NCBI GenBank assembly: GCA_024655885.1
Contig: JANLFN010000007.1
Coordinates: 118,162-182,161, forward strand
Origin: Eubacteriales bacterium
GTDB taxonomy: Bacteria; Bacillota; Clostridia; Acetivibrionales; JANLFN01
DNA: 64,000 nt
Direction: 5' to 3'
Part shown: positions 8,874 to 17,742 of the stretch, one piece after another
Layout: the number at the start of each line of letters is the position of its first letter
How positions within the stretch are numbered: position 1 is the first letter of the stretch
Notes under the pieces: model-generated
Databases searched by the model: none
Seen by the model: the letters and a program-made list of their open reading frames with translations, nothing else
What the model was told of the DNA's origin: nothing
Program-made: the position numbers and the translations under genes

Positions 8874-9896
8874 ATGGATAAAATAGTGCTGGGACGGACA
8901 AATTTGCTGGCTTCAAGAGTGGGTTTCGGCTGTATTCCCATACAGAGAATCAGTTTTGATGATGCCAGGCATCTGCTGCGAAAGGCTTATAACAGCGGAA
9001 TCAACTTCTTTGACACCGCAAGGGCCTATTCGGACAGTGAAGAGAAAATCGGTTATGCGCTGGCGGATGTAAGAAAAGAAATAATCATTGCCACAAAAAC
9101 CATGGCTAAAGATAAAAACACTTTGTTGGAGCACCTTGACACCAGTTTGAAAAACTTAAAAACAGACTATATAGACATCTATCAATTGCATGCTCCTGAA
9201 TATATGCCCCGCCCGGATGGACCGGATGAACTCTATGATACCCTTATAAATGCAAAGAAGGCAGGGAAGATCCGTTTTATCGGGATCACAAATCATAAGC
9301 TGGAAATTGCAAAGGAAGCCGCACAGTCCAATCTGTACGATACCGTCCAATTCCCATTGAGCTCCCTCTCCTCTGAGGATGACCTGGAACTGGTGGAAAT
9401 ATGCAGGCAAAATAATGTAGGACTTATTGCCATGAAAGCCCTTGCCGGAGGTCTGATCACAAAGGCTTCATCTGCTTTTTCATTTTTATGGCAGTACGAT
9501 AATGTTGTTCCCATATGGGGAATCCAGAAGGAGCCCGAGCTGGATGAATTCCTTGACCTGGCGAAAAATCCCCCTGTCCTGGACGAAGAAATGATGAAAA
9601 TCATAGAGAATGACCGTGTTGAGCTCTCAGGAGCATTTTGCCGCGGATGCGGTTATTGTATGCCCTGTCCGGCGGGTATTCCTATACCCATGGCAGCCCG
9701 TATTTCTCTTCTTTTAAGAAGAGCACCCTATCAGCCTTATTTGGAAGACGAATGGAAAGAGAAAATGGAGCTGATTTCCGGTTGTCTTGAATGCGGGCAG
9801 TGCAAGAGCAAATGCCCTTATGAGCTTGATACTCCAAACCTGCTAAAGAGAATGCTGGGAGAGTACCGAGAATTTTACGCTGCACACAAGAAATAG
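8874..9896 (+). CDS. Aldo/keto reductase with C-terminal 4Fe-4S domain
   Basis: AKR N-terminus; CRGCGYCMPCPAGIPIP and CLECGQCKSKCPYELDTP cysteine clusters. Confidence 0.9.
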   Translation: MDKIVLGRTNLLASRVGFGCIPIQRISFDDARHLLRKAYNSGINFFDTARAYSDSEEKIGYALADVRKEIIIATKTMAKDKNTLLEHLDTSLKNLKTDYIDIYQLHAPEYMPRPDGPDELYDTLINAKKAGKIRFIGITNHKLEIAKEAAQSNLYDTVQFPLSSLSSEDDLELVEICRQNNVGLIAMKALAGGLITKASSAFSFLWQYDNVVPIWGIQKEPELDEFLDLAKNPPVLDEEMMKIIENDRVELSGAFCRGCGYCMPCPAGIPIPMAARISLLLRRAPYQPYLEDEWKEKMELISGCLECGQCKSKCPYELDTPNLLKRMLGEYREFYAAHKK

Positions 9897-10155
9897 GTGA
9901 GTAAGCGTCTCCCATCCGGGGCGTTAATTCTTCCAAACATGAGTTTTGTTCGTTGAATTTGCGGTCTCTTTCTTTAAAGTGCAATATCAACGATGCCGCA
10001 GATGTAATTTGTTGCAAACTGCTTATGAGCTAAGGATACCTTCAAAGCTTCCTCTATTGAGGCGAATTTGGCTTTTGCGGTATCTGTTCGCTCTATCAGC
10101 ACCCTTCCGGCCACCTATGCCCATCTATATTTTTTTGCCATATCATCAAAATATA

Positions 10156-10344
10156 GATCCCCTCTTGAGAATTAAATTTTTCCAGTCCTTGCGGCCGGAC
10201 GTTTCCCAACCGGTGCTTTTTAACATAACAAATTTCCAGTACATCCAAAATGTTAAAAAGCGCATCCATGATTGTTGTGCCCCCCTTCTAGAAGCAAATT
10301 CTGTTATGGGGCACTAGTTATTTTAAAGTTTAAAGTGCCCCATC
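10156..10344. other. Copy 1 of a structured intergenic element (second copy at 46353-46449)
   Basis: Shares agaattaaatttttccag, gtttcccaaccggt and gttattttaa(a/g)gtttaaagtgc, in the same order, with 46353-46449; contains nested inverted repeats. Confidence 0.6.
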
Positions 10345-10540
10345 TTTAGTAACGAAATTTTTCCTATTTCATATATTACTAATGGATTGAAGCATTATCC
10401 CCATTTTGATTATGCTTTTCAACAGCCGCATTGCCCAAGCCTTAAGTTTTGTCAAGGCTTGTTATCCTTTTTACGGCACTTGAAGCAGCTAACTGTAAAC
10501 CACAGCTTGATTATCTTTGTAAGGAAGGAGCTTGATAGAA

Positions 10541-12382
10541 ATGTGCGGAATCGCAGGATGGGCCGACCTGGAGGCTGATCTGTCCGAACAGCAGCCTATA
10601 CTGGAATTGATGTCCGAAAAGCTGTCCCACCGGGGGCCTGATGCCTCAGGTGTATGGATTTCTCCGCATGCAGCCTTTGCCCACAGGCGCCTGATTGTCG
10701 TCGACCCTGCCGGAGGAGGGCAGCCAATGGTCCGCAGGCGGGGAAACTGTACATATATCATCGTATATAACGGAGAACTTTACAACACCCTTGATTTGCG
10801 CCGTGAGCTGGAGAAAAAAGGCCACGTTTTTTTGAGCAGTTCGGATACCGAGGTTCTGCTTACCTCCTATATGGAGTGGGGTAAAAAATGCGTCGAGCAT
10901 TTAAACGGAATCTATGCCTTTGGCATATGGGATGAAAAGAGGCAAAGACTGTTTTTGGCGCGGGACAGGTTTGGAGTCAAACCCCTTTTTTATGCACAGC
11001 GCGGCAGCTCTTTGATTTTCGCTTCGGAGTTAAAAGCTCTTTTGGTCCATCCCCTAATTAAAGCCGAAGTAAACCGGGAAGGCCTTGCCGAAGTATTTGC
11101 GCTGGGACCGGCCCGGACACCGGGCCACGGTGTGTTTAAGGATATATGGGAGTTGAAGCCCTCCTATTCCATGACTTTCGATGCCCAGGGAATACGCCGG
11201 TACAAGTATTGGTCTCTTGAGAGCTATGAGCATACCGACAGTTTAGAGGATACAAGCGAAGTAATCCGGGGGCTGGTAAAAGACGCCATCGAAAGGCAAC
11301 TGGTGGCGGACGTGCCGGTATGTACCTTCTTATCGGGAGGACTGGATTCCAGCGCCATCTCTGCCTATGCGTCCAATGCTTTTATTTCAAGAGGTCTTGA
11401 CCGGCTGAACACATACTCGGTGGATTACGTGGACAATGAGCTTTTTTTCAAGCCCAGTGCCTTTCAACCCAATTCGGATGCACCCTGGATAAGGCGCATG
11501 GCTGACTTTTTAGGCACAAACCACCATAACATAGTCATCGATACGCCCCAGCTTGTGGAGGCTCTTGCAGGGGCATTAAAGGCCCGTGATTTGCCCGGAA
11601 TGGCTGATATTGATTCCTCCCTCTGGCTGTTCTGCAGGGAAATCAAGAAAAACGCCACCGTAGCTCTCTCCGGAGAGTGCGCAGATGAAGTGTTCGGCGG
11701 CTATCCCTGGTTTCACCGGGAAGACCTCATGAACGCAGGAACCTTTCCATGGGCGTGCTCTCTCAGTGAGCGCACGGCGGTCATGTCCCATGACCTGTAT
11801 GAATTTATCAGACCGGAGGAGTATGTGGCCAAAAGATATGAAGAGACGCTGGCCGAAGTTCCCCGGCTGCCCGGGGAATCCCCTCTGGAAGCCCGCAGGC
11901 GCGAAATATTCTACCTCAACATCACCTGGTTCATGACGACGCTGCTTGACCGGAAAGACCGGATGAGCATGGCCCACGGCCTGGAGGTGAGGGTTCCCTA
12001 CTGCGACCACCGGCTTGTGCAGTATGTGTGGAATATCCCCTGGGATATTAAATTCTGGAATGGGCTGTCTAAGGGGATCTTAAGGCATGCCTTGAGAGGC
12101 GTTCTGCCTGAGGACGTGCTGATGCGAAGCAAAAGCCCTTATCCCAAGACCCATAATCCGGCCTATGAGGCCGCCGTGGGCAAGCTGCTGCTGGAGGTAT
12201 TGAACGACAGCAACTCGGCGCTGCTGCCCCTCATCGACGTCAAGGCGGTCAGAGCGCTGGCCCAGAGCAAGTCGGACTACGGCAAGCCCTGGTTCGGCCA
12301 GCTGATGGCGACGCCGCAGATGTTCGCCTATCTGGTCCAGGTGGATGCCTGGTTAAAGGAATACCACATCTCCATTGTCTGA
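10541..12382 (+). CDS. asnB: Asparagine synthase (glutamine-hydrolyzing)
   Basis: MCGIAGWADLEADL with N-terminal nucleophile Cys; SHRGPDASGVW; synthase domain FLSGGLDSSAISAYA; AAGGAAGGAG upstream. Confidence 0.95.
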   Translation: MCGIAGWADLEADLSEQQPILELMSEKLSHRGPDASGVWISPHAAFAHRRLIVVDPAGGGQPMVRRRGNCTYIIVYNGELYNTLDLRRELEKKGHVFLSSSDTEVLLTSYMEWGKKCVEHLNGIYAFGIWDEKRQRLFLARDRFGVKPLFYAQRGSSLIFASELKALLVHPLIKAEVNREGLAEVFALGPARTPGHGVFKDIWELKPSYSMTFDAQGIRRYKYWSLESYEHTDSLEDTSEVIRGLVKDAIERQLVADVPVCTFLSGGLDSSAISAYASNAFISRGLDRLNTYSVDYVDNELFFKPSAFQPNSDAPWIRRMADFLGTNHHNIVIDTPQLVEALAGALKARDLPGMADIDSSLWLFCREIKKNATVALSGECADEVFGGYPWFHREDLMNAGTFPWACSLSERTAVMSHDLYEFIRPEEYVAKRYEETLAEVPRLPGESPLEARRREIFYLNITWFMTTLLDRKDRMSMAHGLEVRVPYCDHRLVQYVWNIPWDIKFWNGLSKGILRHALRGVLPEDVLMRSKSPYPKTHNPAYEAAVGKLLLEVLNDSNSALLPLIDVKAVRALAQSKSDYGKPWFGQLMATPQMFAYLVQVDAWLKEYHISIV

Positions 12383-12517
12383 GCTCTCCATTTCACTTGA
12401 GCGCGGATGCGGGCGCGGGAAGCACTGTGCCCGTATCCGGGCCTGCTGTGCTCCGGCGGCAGGCTATTGAAGCAAGGCGGAATTCCTTTTAAAAGGTTTC
12501 ACAGGCAGGAGTGATGA

Positions 12518-12548
12518 TTTTCAAAAAATGGAGAAGCGTCCCTGTCCC
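12518..12548. repeat. 31-bp direct repeat, copy A
   Basis: ttttcaaaaaatggagaagcgtccctgtccc, 29/31 identical to 14970-15000. Confidence 0.85.
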
Positions 12549-12573
12549 ATGTTATTCCGCTTAAGCTCCGGCA

Positions 12574-13761
12574 TTATGCCGCAGGAGGAGCATCTACAGG
12601 AGCTGCAGACGCTTTCGGCCTCAGGTTTACGACGGTATAGATCACCACAAAGACGACCATCAGAGCCAGGCCAAACACGAAGGGAAATCTTATCCACGTA
12701 ATCCCCAAAGCCTTCATTAATCCGTCGTAGAAAATCATGGTCACAAAACCCGCCACGCCGCTAAAGCTGTTCATTATGGAAAATGCCTTGGGTGCCGCAT
12801 GGGGAGGCATCATCCTTCCGGCAATCATCTGGATGGCAGGCATGGAAAGGCTGATCCCAAAACCGGCTAAAGTGTTTCCTACAACCAGGAGAGCCAGGCT
12901 GTTTCCCACGATAAGCAAGACAACCCCAATACAGGCGATGGAAAATGCGATGGGGAGAGTAAACCTTCCGGCCTTCTGAAATATTTTGCCGAATACTAAG
13001 CCCGACACCAATCCACCCACCGTGTACATCATGAGTGCAAATCCCGCTGAGGCCGCATTTCCCATACCGCCGTTGACGATGATCATAGACATGTTCAATG
13101 TCACAGGGATGGTCACAAGCATTACGGAGCCGAACCCCAGGCTTATACCCCAGATGGCAAGAGGCATTTTAAACTTGGGCGTATCCGCCGCCGCAGGAGC
13201 GGCTTTCGGTGGATTAGGCAGCCATAGGATTACCATTCCCAGTATGATAAACACAAGAAGGTATACCATAAAAGTGTGGCGCCAGCTGATTACGCATAAG
13301 AGCCCTCCAAGCATCTGGAATATGATGCCTCCCGTATTGATCAGCACACTGGTGAGGCCGATCATATTGGACACCGCCGGGCCTTCGAAAAGGCCGAATA
13401 TGATGCCTATGCTCAGGGGCATAATCAGACCCAGGGCTATTCCGAAAAGGCACCGCATGGCCAGAATCAAATAAAAGTCATTCATAAGAAATGGAACCAC
13501 TCCCGAAACACCCATGAGCGCCAGTGCAAATATCAGCATGGTCCTATAGCTCACAAGCCTCGGTGTAAGATAGCCGGACAGCAAATTGGCCGGCACTGAA
13601 AACAGCGATGGAATGGTTGCCAGCATCATGACCCTGGCCGGATCTATGCTGGAAAAGGCCATTGTCAGGTTTGCAACCGCAGGATTAACCGCTCCTGCTG
13701 CCATACCTATAAATGATAGAGATAAGACCGCGATCATTATCAAGGTTTTGTTTTTTGTCAT
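12574..13761 (-). CDS. MFS transporter
   Basis: 395 aa, about 12 hydrophobic segments; RCLFGIALGLIMPLSIGIIFGLFEGPAVSNMIG. Confidence 0.85.
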   Translation of the reverse strand: MTKNKTLIMIAVLSLSFIGMAAGAVNPAVANLTMAFSSIDPARVMMLATIPSLFSVPANLLSGYLTPRLVSYRTMLIFALALMGVSGVVPFLMNDFYLILAMRCLFGIALGLIMPLSIGIIFGLFEGPAVSNMIGLTSVLINTGGIIFQMLGGLLCVISWRHTFMVYLLVFIILGMVILWLPNPPKAAPAAADTPKFKMPLAIWGISLGFGSVMLVTIPVTLNMSMIIVNGGMGNAASAGFALMMYTVGGLVSGLVFGKIFQKAGRFTLPIAFSIACIGVVLLIVGNSLALLVVGNTLAGFGISLSMPAIQMIAGRMMPPHAAPKAFSIMNSFSGVAGFVTMIFYDGLMKALGITWIRFPFVFGLALMVVFVVIYTVVNLRPKASAAPVDAPPAA

Positions 13762-13935
13762 TTTCCCCCGTCCTTTTAACTAATATTTTTACATATGATA
13801 CTGAGTAGTATTTTCACACGGCACAGTACTGTTTGTCAATGCACTTCTATATACTTTTTTGGAATTCTACCGTTTTTAAGCGTTTTTATCTACATCCCAT
13901 TCCATCCCTGCTGCTTCAGACGTGCAGCGTTTTCG

Positions 13936-14027
13936 GGAGAGTGCGCAGATGAAGTGTTCGGCGGCTATCCCTGGTTTCACCGGGAAGACCTCACGGACAC
14001 AGGAACCTTTCCTATGGGGCGTGTCCC
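13936..14027 (+). pseudogene. Fragment duplicated from asnB
   Basis: 13936-13993 identical to 11672-11729 (58 bp), then diverged similarity; encodes GECADEVFGGYPWFHREDL out of gene context. Confidence 0.85.
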
Positions 14028-14037
14028 CATTTCTTTA

Positions 14038-14391
14038 TCACTGGGTTCTAGCGTCCCAATACTGAAAATTCAAAAACATATTGATTAGTTTAGTCTGCTC
14101 CTCAAGCTCATGCGGCTTTGCGACACCAAAGCTGCAGCCTTTGAAACCTCTTGATTCCAGTGTCCATAAAAAAGCTTTCATTTTCGGGTACCTTGCTATA
14201 TTTTTCTCCATATAAGCCAGCAGGTCATTCAGTTTCATAAACAGCACCGAATTGGATTGAATCTCCCTAGCATACTTGTCCGGGTCTGCCAGCAGCTCAA
14301 TGGGTTTGACAAGCAATGCACGGTACTCGTCCATATTTGAGAGGTATATATTTTTGTAATTGCTCAAGCTTTCACAAAATACCCTATACAT
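14038..14391 (-). CDS. Hypothetical protein, partner of upstream nucleotidyltransferase
   Basis: MYRVFCESLSNYKNIYLSNMDEYRALLVKPIELL...; start overlaps the stop of the nucleotidyltransferase ORF by 8 nt. Confidence 0.6.
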   Translation of the reverse strand: MYRVFCESLSNYKNIYLSNMDEYRALLVKPIELLADPDKYAREIQSNSVLFMKLNDLLAYMEKNIARYPKMKAFLWTLESRGFKGCSFGVAKPHELEEQTKLINMFLNFQYWDARTQ

Positions 14392-14905
14392 TATATTTCT
14401 CCCTGAAGACAGACAAATTTTTCTTAAAACCTTCCATTTTCGAAGGATATAAATCCTTCCTCTGCAACACCTCTTCAATGATTTTGCGGATAAGAGTTTT
14501 GTCGCTTTCTTTGATAAGTAAATCAATGTCCTCGGTATCTTTGGGCTCCATCCTGATAATTTTGCTCACAATGATATCTTCCCTTGACAGTACAAAAACC
14601 TGCAGGTATTTAAATTCCTCCAAACGCTTTGCTCTTTCCCTGTAGGAAGGTGCAAGAACAGTACTCTCATATTCCAGCATGTCAAAGTCATTCAGATACC
14701 TTAAAACCCTTCCATAATTAGCGGGATAATGCTGATCGACAAAATCAAAGTCCCTAGTTGCCCTTTGAGTATATTGTCCCAGTATGCAGGCCGAGCCTCC
14801 AAGGAAATATATCTGGAATGGTTCAATTTCCAGGGCCCTTGCCACTTTCTCCATATCCAGGATAATCTCTTTCATTGAATTATAATCGTTCATATCTACC
14901 GCCAA
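14384..14905 (-). CDS. Nucleotidyltransferase-fold protein (DUF6036/AbiEii-like)
   Basis: FLGGSACILGQYTQRATRDFDFVD (GGSA...TxDxD-like motif) and LSREDIIVSKIIRMEPKDTEDIDLLI. Confidence 0.75.
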   Translation of the reverse strand: MAVDMNDYNSMKEIILDMEKVARALEIEPFQIYFLGGSACILGQYTQRATRDFDFVDQHYPANYGRVLRYLNDFDMLEYESTVLAPSYRERAKRLEEFKYLQVFVLSREDIIVSKIIRMEPKDTEDIDLLIKESDKTLIRKIIEEVLQRKDLYPSKMEGFKKNLSVFREKYNV

Positions 14906-14969
14906 ACAAGAATTGAATTAATTAAGATGATTATATCATTGAAACAGGATTATTTCAAAAAGAACCTAC

Positions 14970-15000
14970 TTTTCAAAAAGTGGAGAAGCGTCCCTGCCCC
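14970..15000. repeat. 31-bp direct repeat, copy B
   Basis: ttttcaaaaagtggagaagcgtccctgcccc; see 12518-12548. Confidence 0.85.
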
Positions 15001-15142
15001 GCAGATTGCTTCCAATCCACTTGAAATAGAACAGATTTAGTGGTAAAATTTGTATGAAATAGACCATATTCATCGTGAACATGCTAGGTTTAAGAATAGA
15101 AAGCATTCACGAGGCATTTCGGCAATAATTAAGGAGGAATGA

Positions 15143-15811
15143 ATGATGAACGTTATAGAAGCGTTGCAAGCGCGTCACAGCACCAGGGCGTATAAGCCCG
15201 ACCCGGTGGACAGGGAAACCATCCGAAAGATACTGGAAGCTGCAAACCATGCCCCTTCATGGGCAAACACGCAGCCATGGGAAGTTTTCGTAGCTTCCGG
15301 GGAACCCCTGGAAAGGCTGCGCCAGCGCAACCTGGAAAATTTCCGGAATGGAGTCCCTCCGGAGCCCGATCAACCCACACCGCAGCATTGGCCTGAAGCC
15401 CATCAAAAACGCACCGGTGCCATGGCGGCAGCACACCAGGCCATACTCGGCATTAAGCGTGAAGATAAAGACGCAAGAAAGATCATGACAGAGAACAACC
15501 TCCGATTTTTCGGCGCTCCGGTAGTCATCTTTCTCTGCATGGACCGTACCCTTGACCCATGGTCCTTATATGATCTGGGTTCTTTCTCCCAAAGCATCAT
15601 GCTGGCCGCGCAGCACTACGGATTGAATACCATCCCGGCAATTATGATGTCTGTTTATCCGAAACTGATCCGTGAAGAACTCAATATCCCTGACAACCTT
15701 AAAGTTGTCTTCAGCATTGCTTTAGGCTACGGTGACCCGGAAAGCATCCAGAACAAGCTCATTACTACAAGAAGGCCCCTTGATGAGTTTGTAAGAATGG
15801 CCGGCATCTAA
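15143..15811 (+). CDS. Nitroreductase family protein
   Basis: VIEALQARHSTRAYKPDPVDRETIRKILEAANHAPSWANTQPWEVFVASG. Confidence 0.9.
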   Translation: MMNVIEALQARHSTRAYKPDPVDRETIRKILEAANHAPSWANTQPWEVFVASGEPLERLRQRNLENFRNGVPPEPDQPTPQHWPEAHQKRTGAMAAAHQAILGIKREDKDARKIMTENNLRFFGAPVVIFLCMDRTLDPWSLYDLGSFSQSIMLAAQHYGLNTIPAIMMSVYPKLIREELNIPDNLKVVFSIALGYGDPESIQNKLITTRRPLDEFVRMAGI

Positions 15812-15824
15812 ATTTTGCGTTGCA

Positions 15825-15890
15825 ATCGAGTAGGAGCTGAATAATTATTTTATTCAGCATCCTCTCACACCGCCGTACGTGCCGTTCGGC
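15825..15890 (-). mobile_element. Truncated group II intron 3' end (partial domain V plus domain VI)
   Basis: Reverse strand GCCGAACGGCACGTACGGCGGTGTGAGAGGATGCTGAATAAAATAATTATTCAGCTCCTACTCGAT; ACGTACGG 3' strand of DV, DVI stem with branch region CCTACTCGAT; 5' half of DV absent. Confidence 0.65.
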
Positions 15891-15901
15891 AAGTAATAAC
15901 A

Positions 15902-15920
15902 GGGGACGGTTCTCTGTTCT
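15902..15920. repeat. Short interspersed GGGGACGGTTCTCTGTTC-type repeat
   Basis: ggggacggttctctgttct; resembles dispersed repeats seen in Firmicutes. Confidence 0.5.
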
Positions 15921-16037
15921 ATGCAATAGTTAAATACCCGGAACAATGCATTTATCATACCGGAGCCCATCAAATCATGGGAGCCGGAAAACTGGAGCGT
16001 ATGGTTGTCTGAAGCCCTCAAGTGGTCCTCCAAAATT

Positions 16038-16901
16038 TTATCTTTCAACCCAGCTAATGACATACTCCATTCCATCCGGCATATTCTTAAGTCCCGGGTC
16101 CTGGACATGCCATCCTCCGTCCAGGCCGGATTCCTTTGCCGTTAAATCGAAATGGCAAATTGCAATTCCCATATCGATTTTCTGTATATCATACCCTAAA
16201 GCTCTGCCATATTCTCTGGTGCGCTGCAGATACAAATGGTATATACCGTCCTCCTTGACAATCCTCCACGGCTGTTTATTGGAAGCCGACGGAGCAAGCC
16301 TCAGCATCTCCAGGGGTACCGAATAAGTCCCCGTCTCAGCCTCACTCAACGGCCTGTTCAGGCTCTGGTTGAAAAACAGTTCTCCCCAGCCCTTCCGGTG
16401 CTTTGAACCTGCCGCCATTCTCATTAATGAATCTACAAAGCTGCCGTTTTCATCGGTGAATCCCACGGGAGAGACCACCGGAAGCATTTCATTCTCCTTT
16501 AAGCCTGCGGCTTTCGCAAACTCTCCCTTTTTAAAGGTGCCGCCCAGCCAGCACGTACCCAGGTCAAGAGAGGCAGCATACAGTATCAGTTTCTCCAGTT
16601 CATACCCTAATTCCACCAAAAAATGGTCCGACTTTTCCACCGCCGGCACAATAAAGGTGGAGGCACCCCGTATAACGCCATACGTGCCTAGCTTGGCATT
16701 TGCATGGCCCCCCATGGCCTTGTCGATCAGGCTAAACCGGATATTCGCATGAAAAGGGCCCCTTAGCCGGGAAAAATATTGCTCAAGCTTATTTCTTATA
16801 TCCAATGGAAGCGGCTGCTTTTTATAGGCCCTTATTGACCTTCTTGCGCGGATTACCTCCGTAATAGGCTTGTCAAACAATTGTATCTCATTTTCTTCCA
16901 T
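16038..16901 (-). CDS. Nitroreductase family protein (TM1586-like)
   Basis: PITEVIRARRSIRAYKKQPLPLDIRNKLEQYF and LRLAPSASNKQPWRIVKEDGIYHLYL. Confidence 0.85.
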   Translation of the reverse strand: MEENEIQLFDKPITEVIRARRSIRAYKKQPLPLDIRNKLEQYFSRLRGPFHANIRFSLIDKAMGGHANAKLGTYGVIRGASTFIVPAVEKSDHFLVELGYELEKLILYAASLDLGTCWLGGTFKKGEFAKAAGLKENEMLPVVSPVGFTDENGSFVDSLMRMAAGSKHRKGWGELFFNQSLNRPLSEAETGTYSVPLEMLRLAPSASNKQPWRIVKEDGIYHLYLQRTREYGRALGYDIQKIDMGIAICHFDLTAKESGLDGGWHVQDPGLKNMPDGMEYVISWVER

Positions 16902-16937
16902 ACCATTGCACCTCGTATCAATTCGCCGTTAAGCTGC

Positions 16938-17402
16938 TTACTTCCTTGCCTTTCCCGTCAAATATTCAACATTAATTTTAATGACTTTTGTCTTGATACT
17001 GTCCTTTTGTATATATTCCATCCCTTTTTCCATAAACTCGCCGGCGTATTTTTGAATGAGCGCCACCAAGGCATCCTCTTTTTCCTTATCATATACTTCC
17101 GTCGCCCGTCCGAAAACAATGACACTTTCATACCGGTAGCTGAACTTGTCGGGTATTGGCTGGGTATTGCCAACGACACAGAAGGAAACCTTATTATTAA
17201 ACTTGAGGTTGTCCCATTTATTTCCTTCCAGGGCGCAGTGAAAATAGATGCTTCCTTCCCGATATACGTAGTTTAACGGAACCCCATAGGCATATCCATT
17301 TTCACCCACCGTCGACAACACTCCATATTGTCCCTTTTCCAACAGATTTAAGGCCTGCTCGTTATCCATACTCCTGTCTTTCCTTCTCATATCCCGGAAC
17401 AT
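16938..17402 (-). CDS. Pyridoxamine 5'-phosphate oxidase family (NimA-like) flavoprotein
   Basis: ALNLLEKGQYGVLSTVGENGYAYGVPLNYVYREGSIYFHCALEGNKWDNLKFNNKVSFCVVG. Confidence 0.88.
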   Translation of the reverse strand: MFRDMRRKDRSMDNEQALNLLEKGQYGVLSTVGENGYAYGVPLNYVYREGSIYFHCALEGNKWDNLKFNNKVSFCVVGNTQPIPDKFSYRYESVIVFGRATEVYDKEKEDALVALIQKYAGEFMEKGMEYIQKDSIKTKVIKINVEYLTGKARK

Positions 17403-17742
17403 GTCCTACCCCCTGTGTAATAAGGCTTCCCTGCTTGACCGCTGCCTACTTCTCCGCTATATGAAAATTATACCACGCGGTTTCACAAAATGAACAATTT
17501 CCGATATTAAATTTTCTCCCTTAAATCAAGAGCACCCAAGCTCGGTTGATTTGAGGGATGATCTATTTTAAGCAGCTATTCGATTGTATATCCTTTTTAT
17601 GCAATATACGCTAAAAATGCGGTCCTTTCAGCCTTTCACCGCATCTGGTGAACCCATGCCAGAAATTTCATAAAGGGTTTTGCCCTCCCCCTGCAGAAGT
17701 ATTATGTAAACATATCGACTAACCTGCAAAATGGAGGAGTAC

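Noticed and set aside
9897-10540. T-box leader for asnB
   Set aside because: No T-box consensus (GGGTGGNACCGCG) found upstream of asnB on the plus strand.
12986-13474. 162-aa plus-strand ORF
   Set aside because: Antisense to the MFS transporter gene.
13795-14088. 97-aa plus-strand ORF
   Set aside because: Coding appearance is due to the duplicated asnB fragment only; treated as pseudogene.
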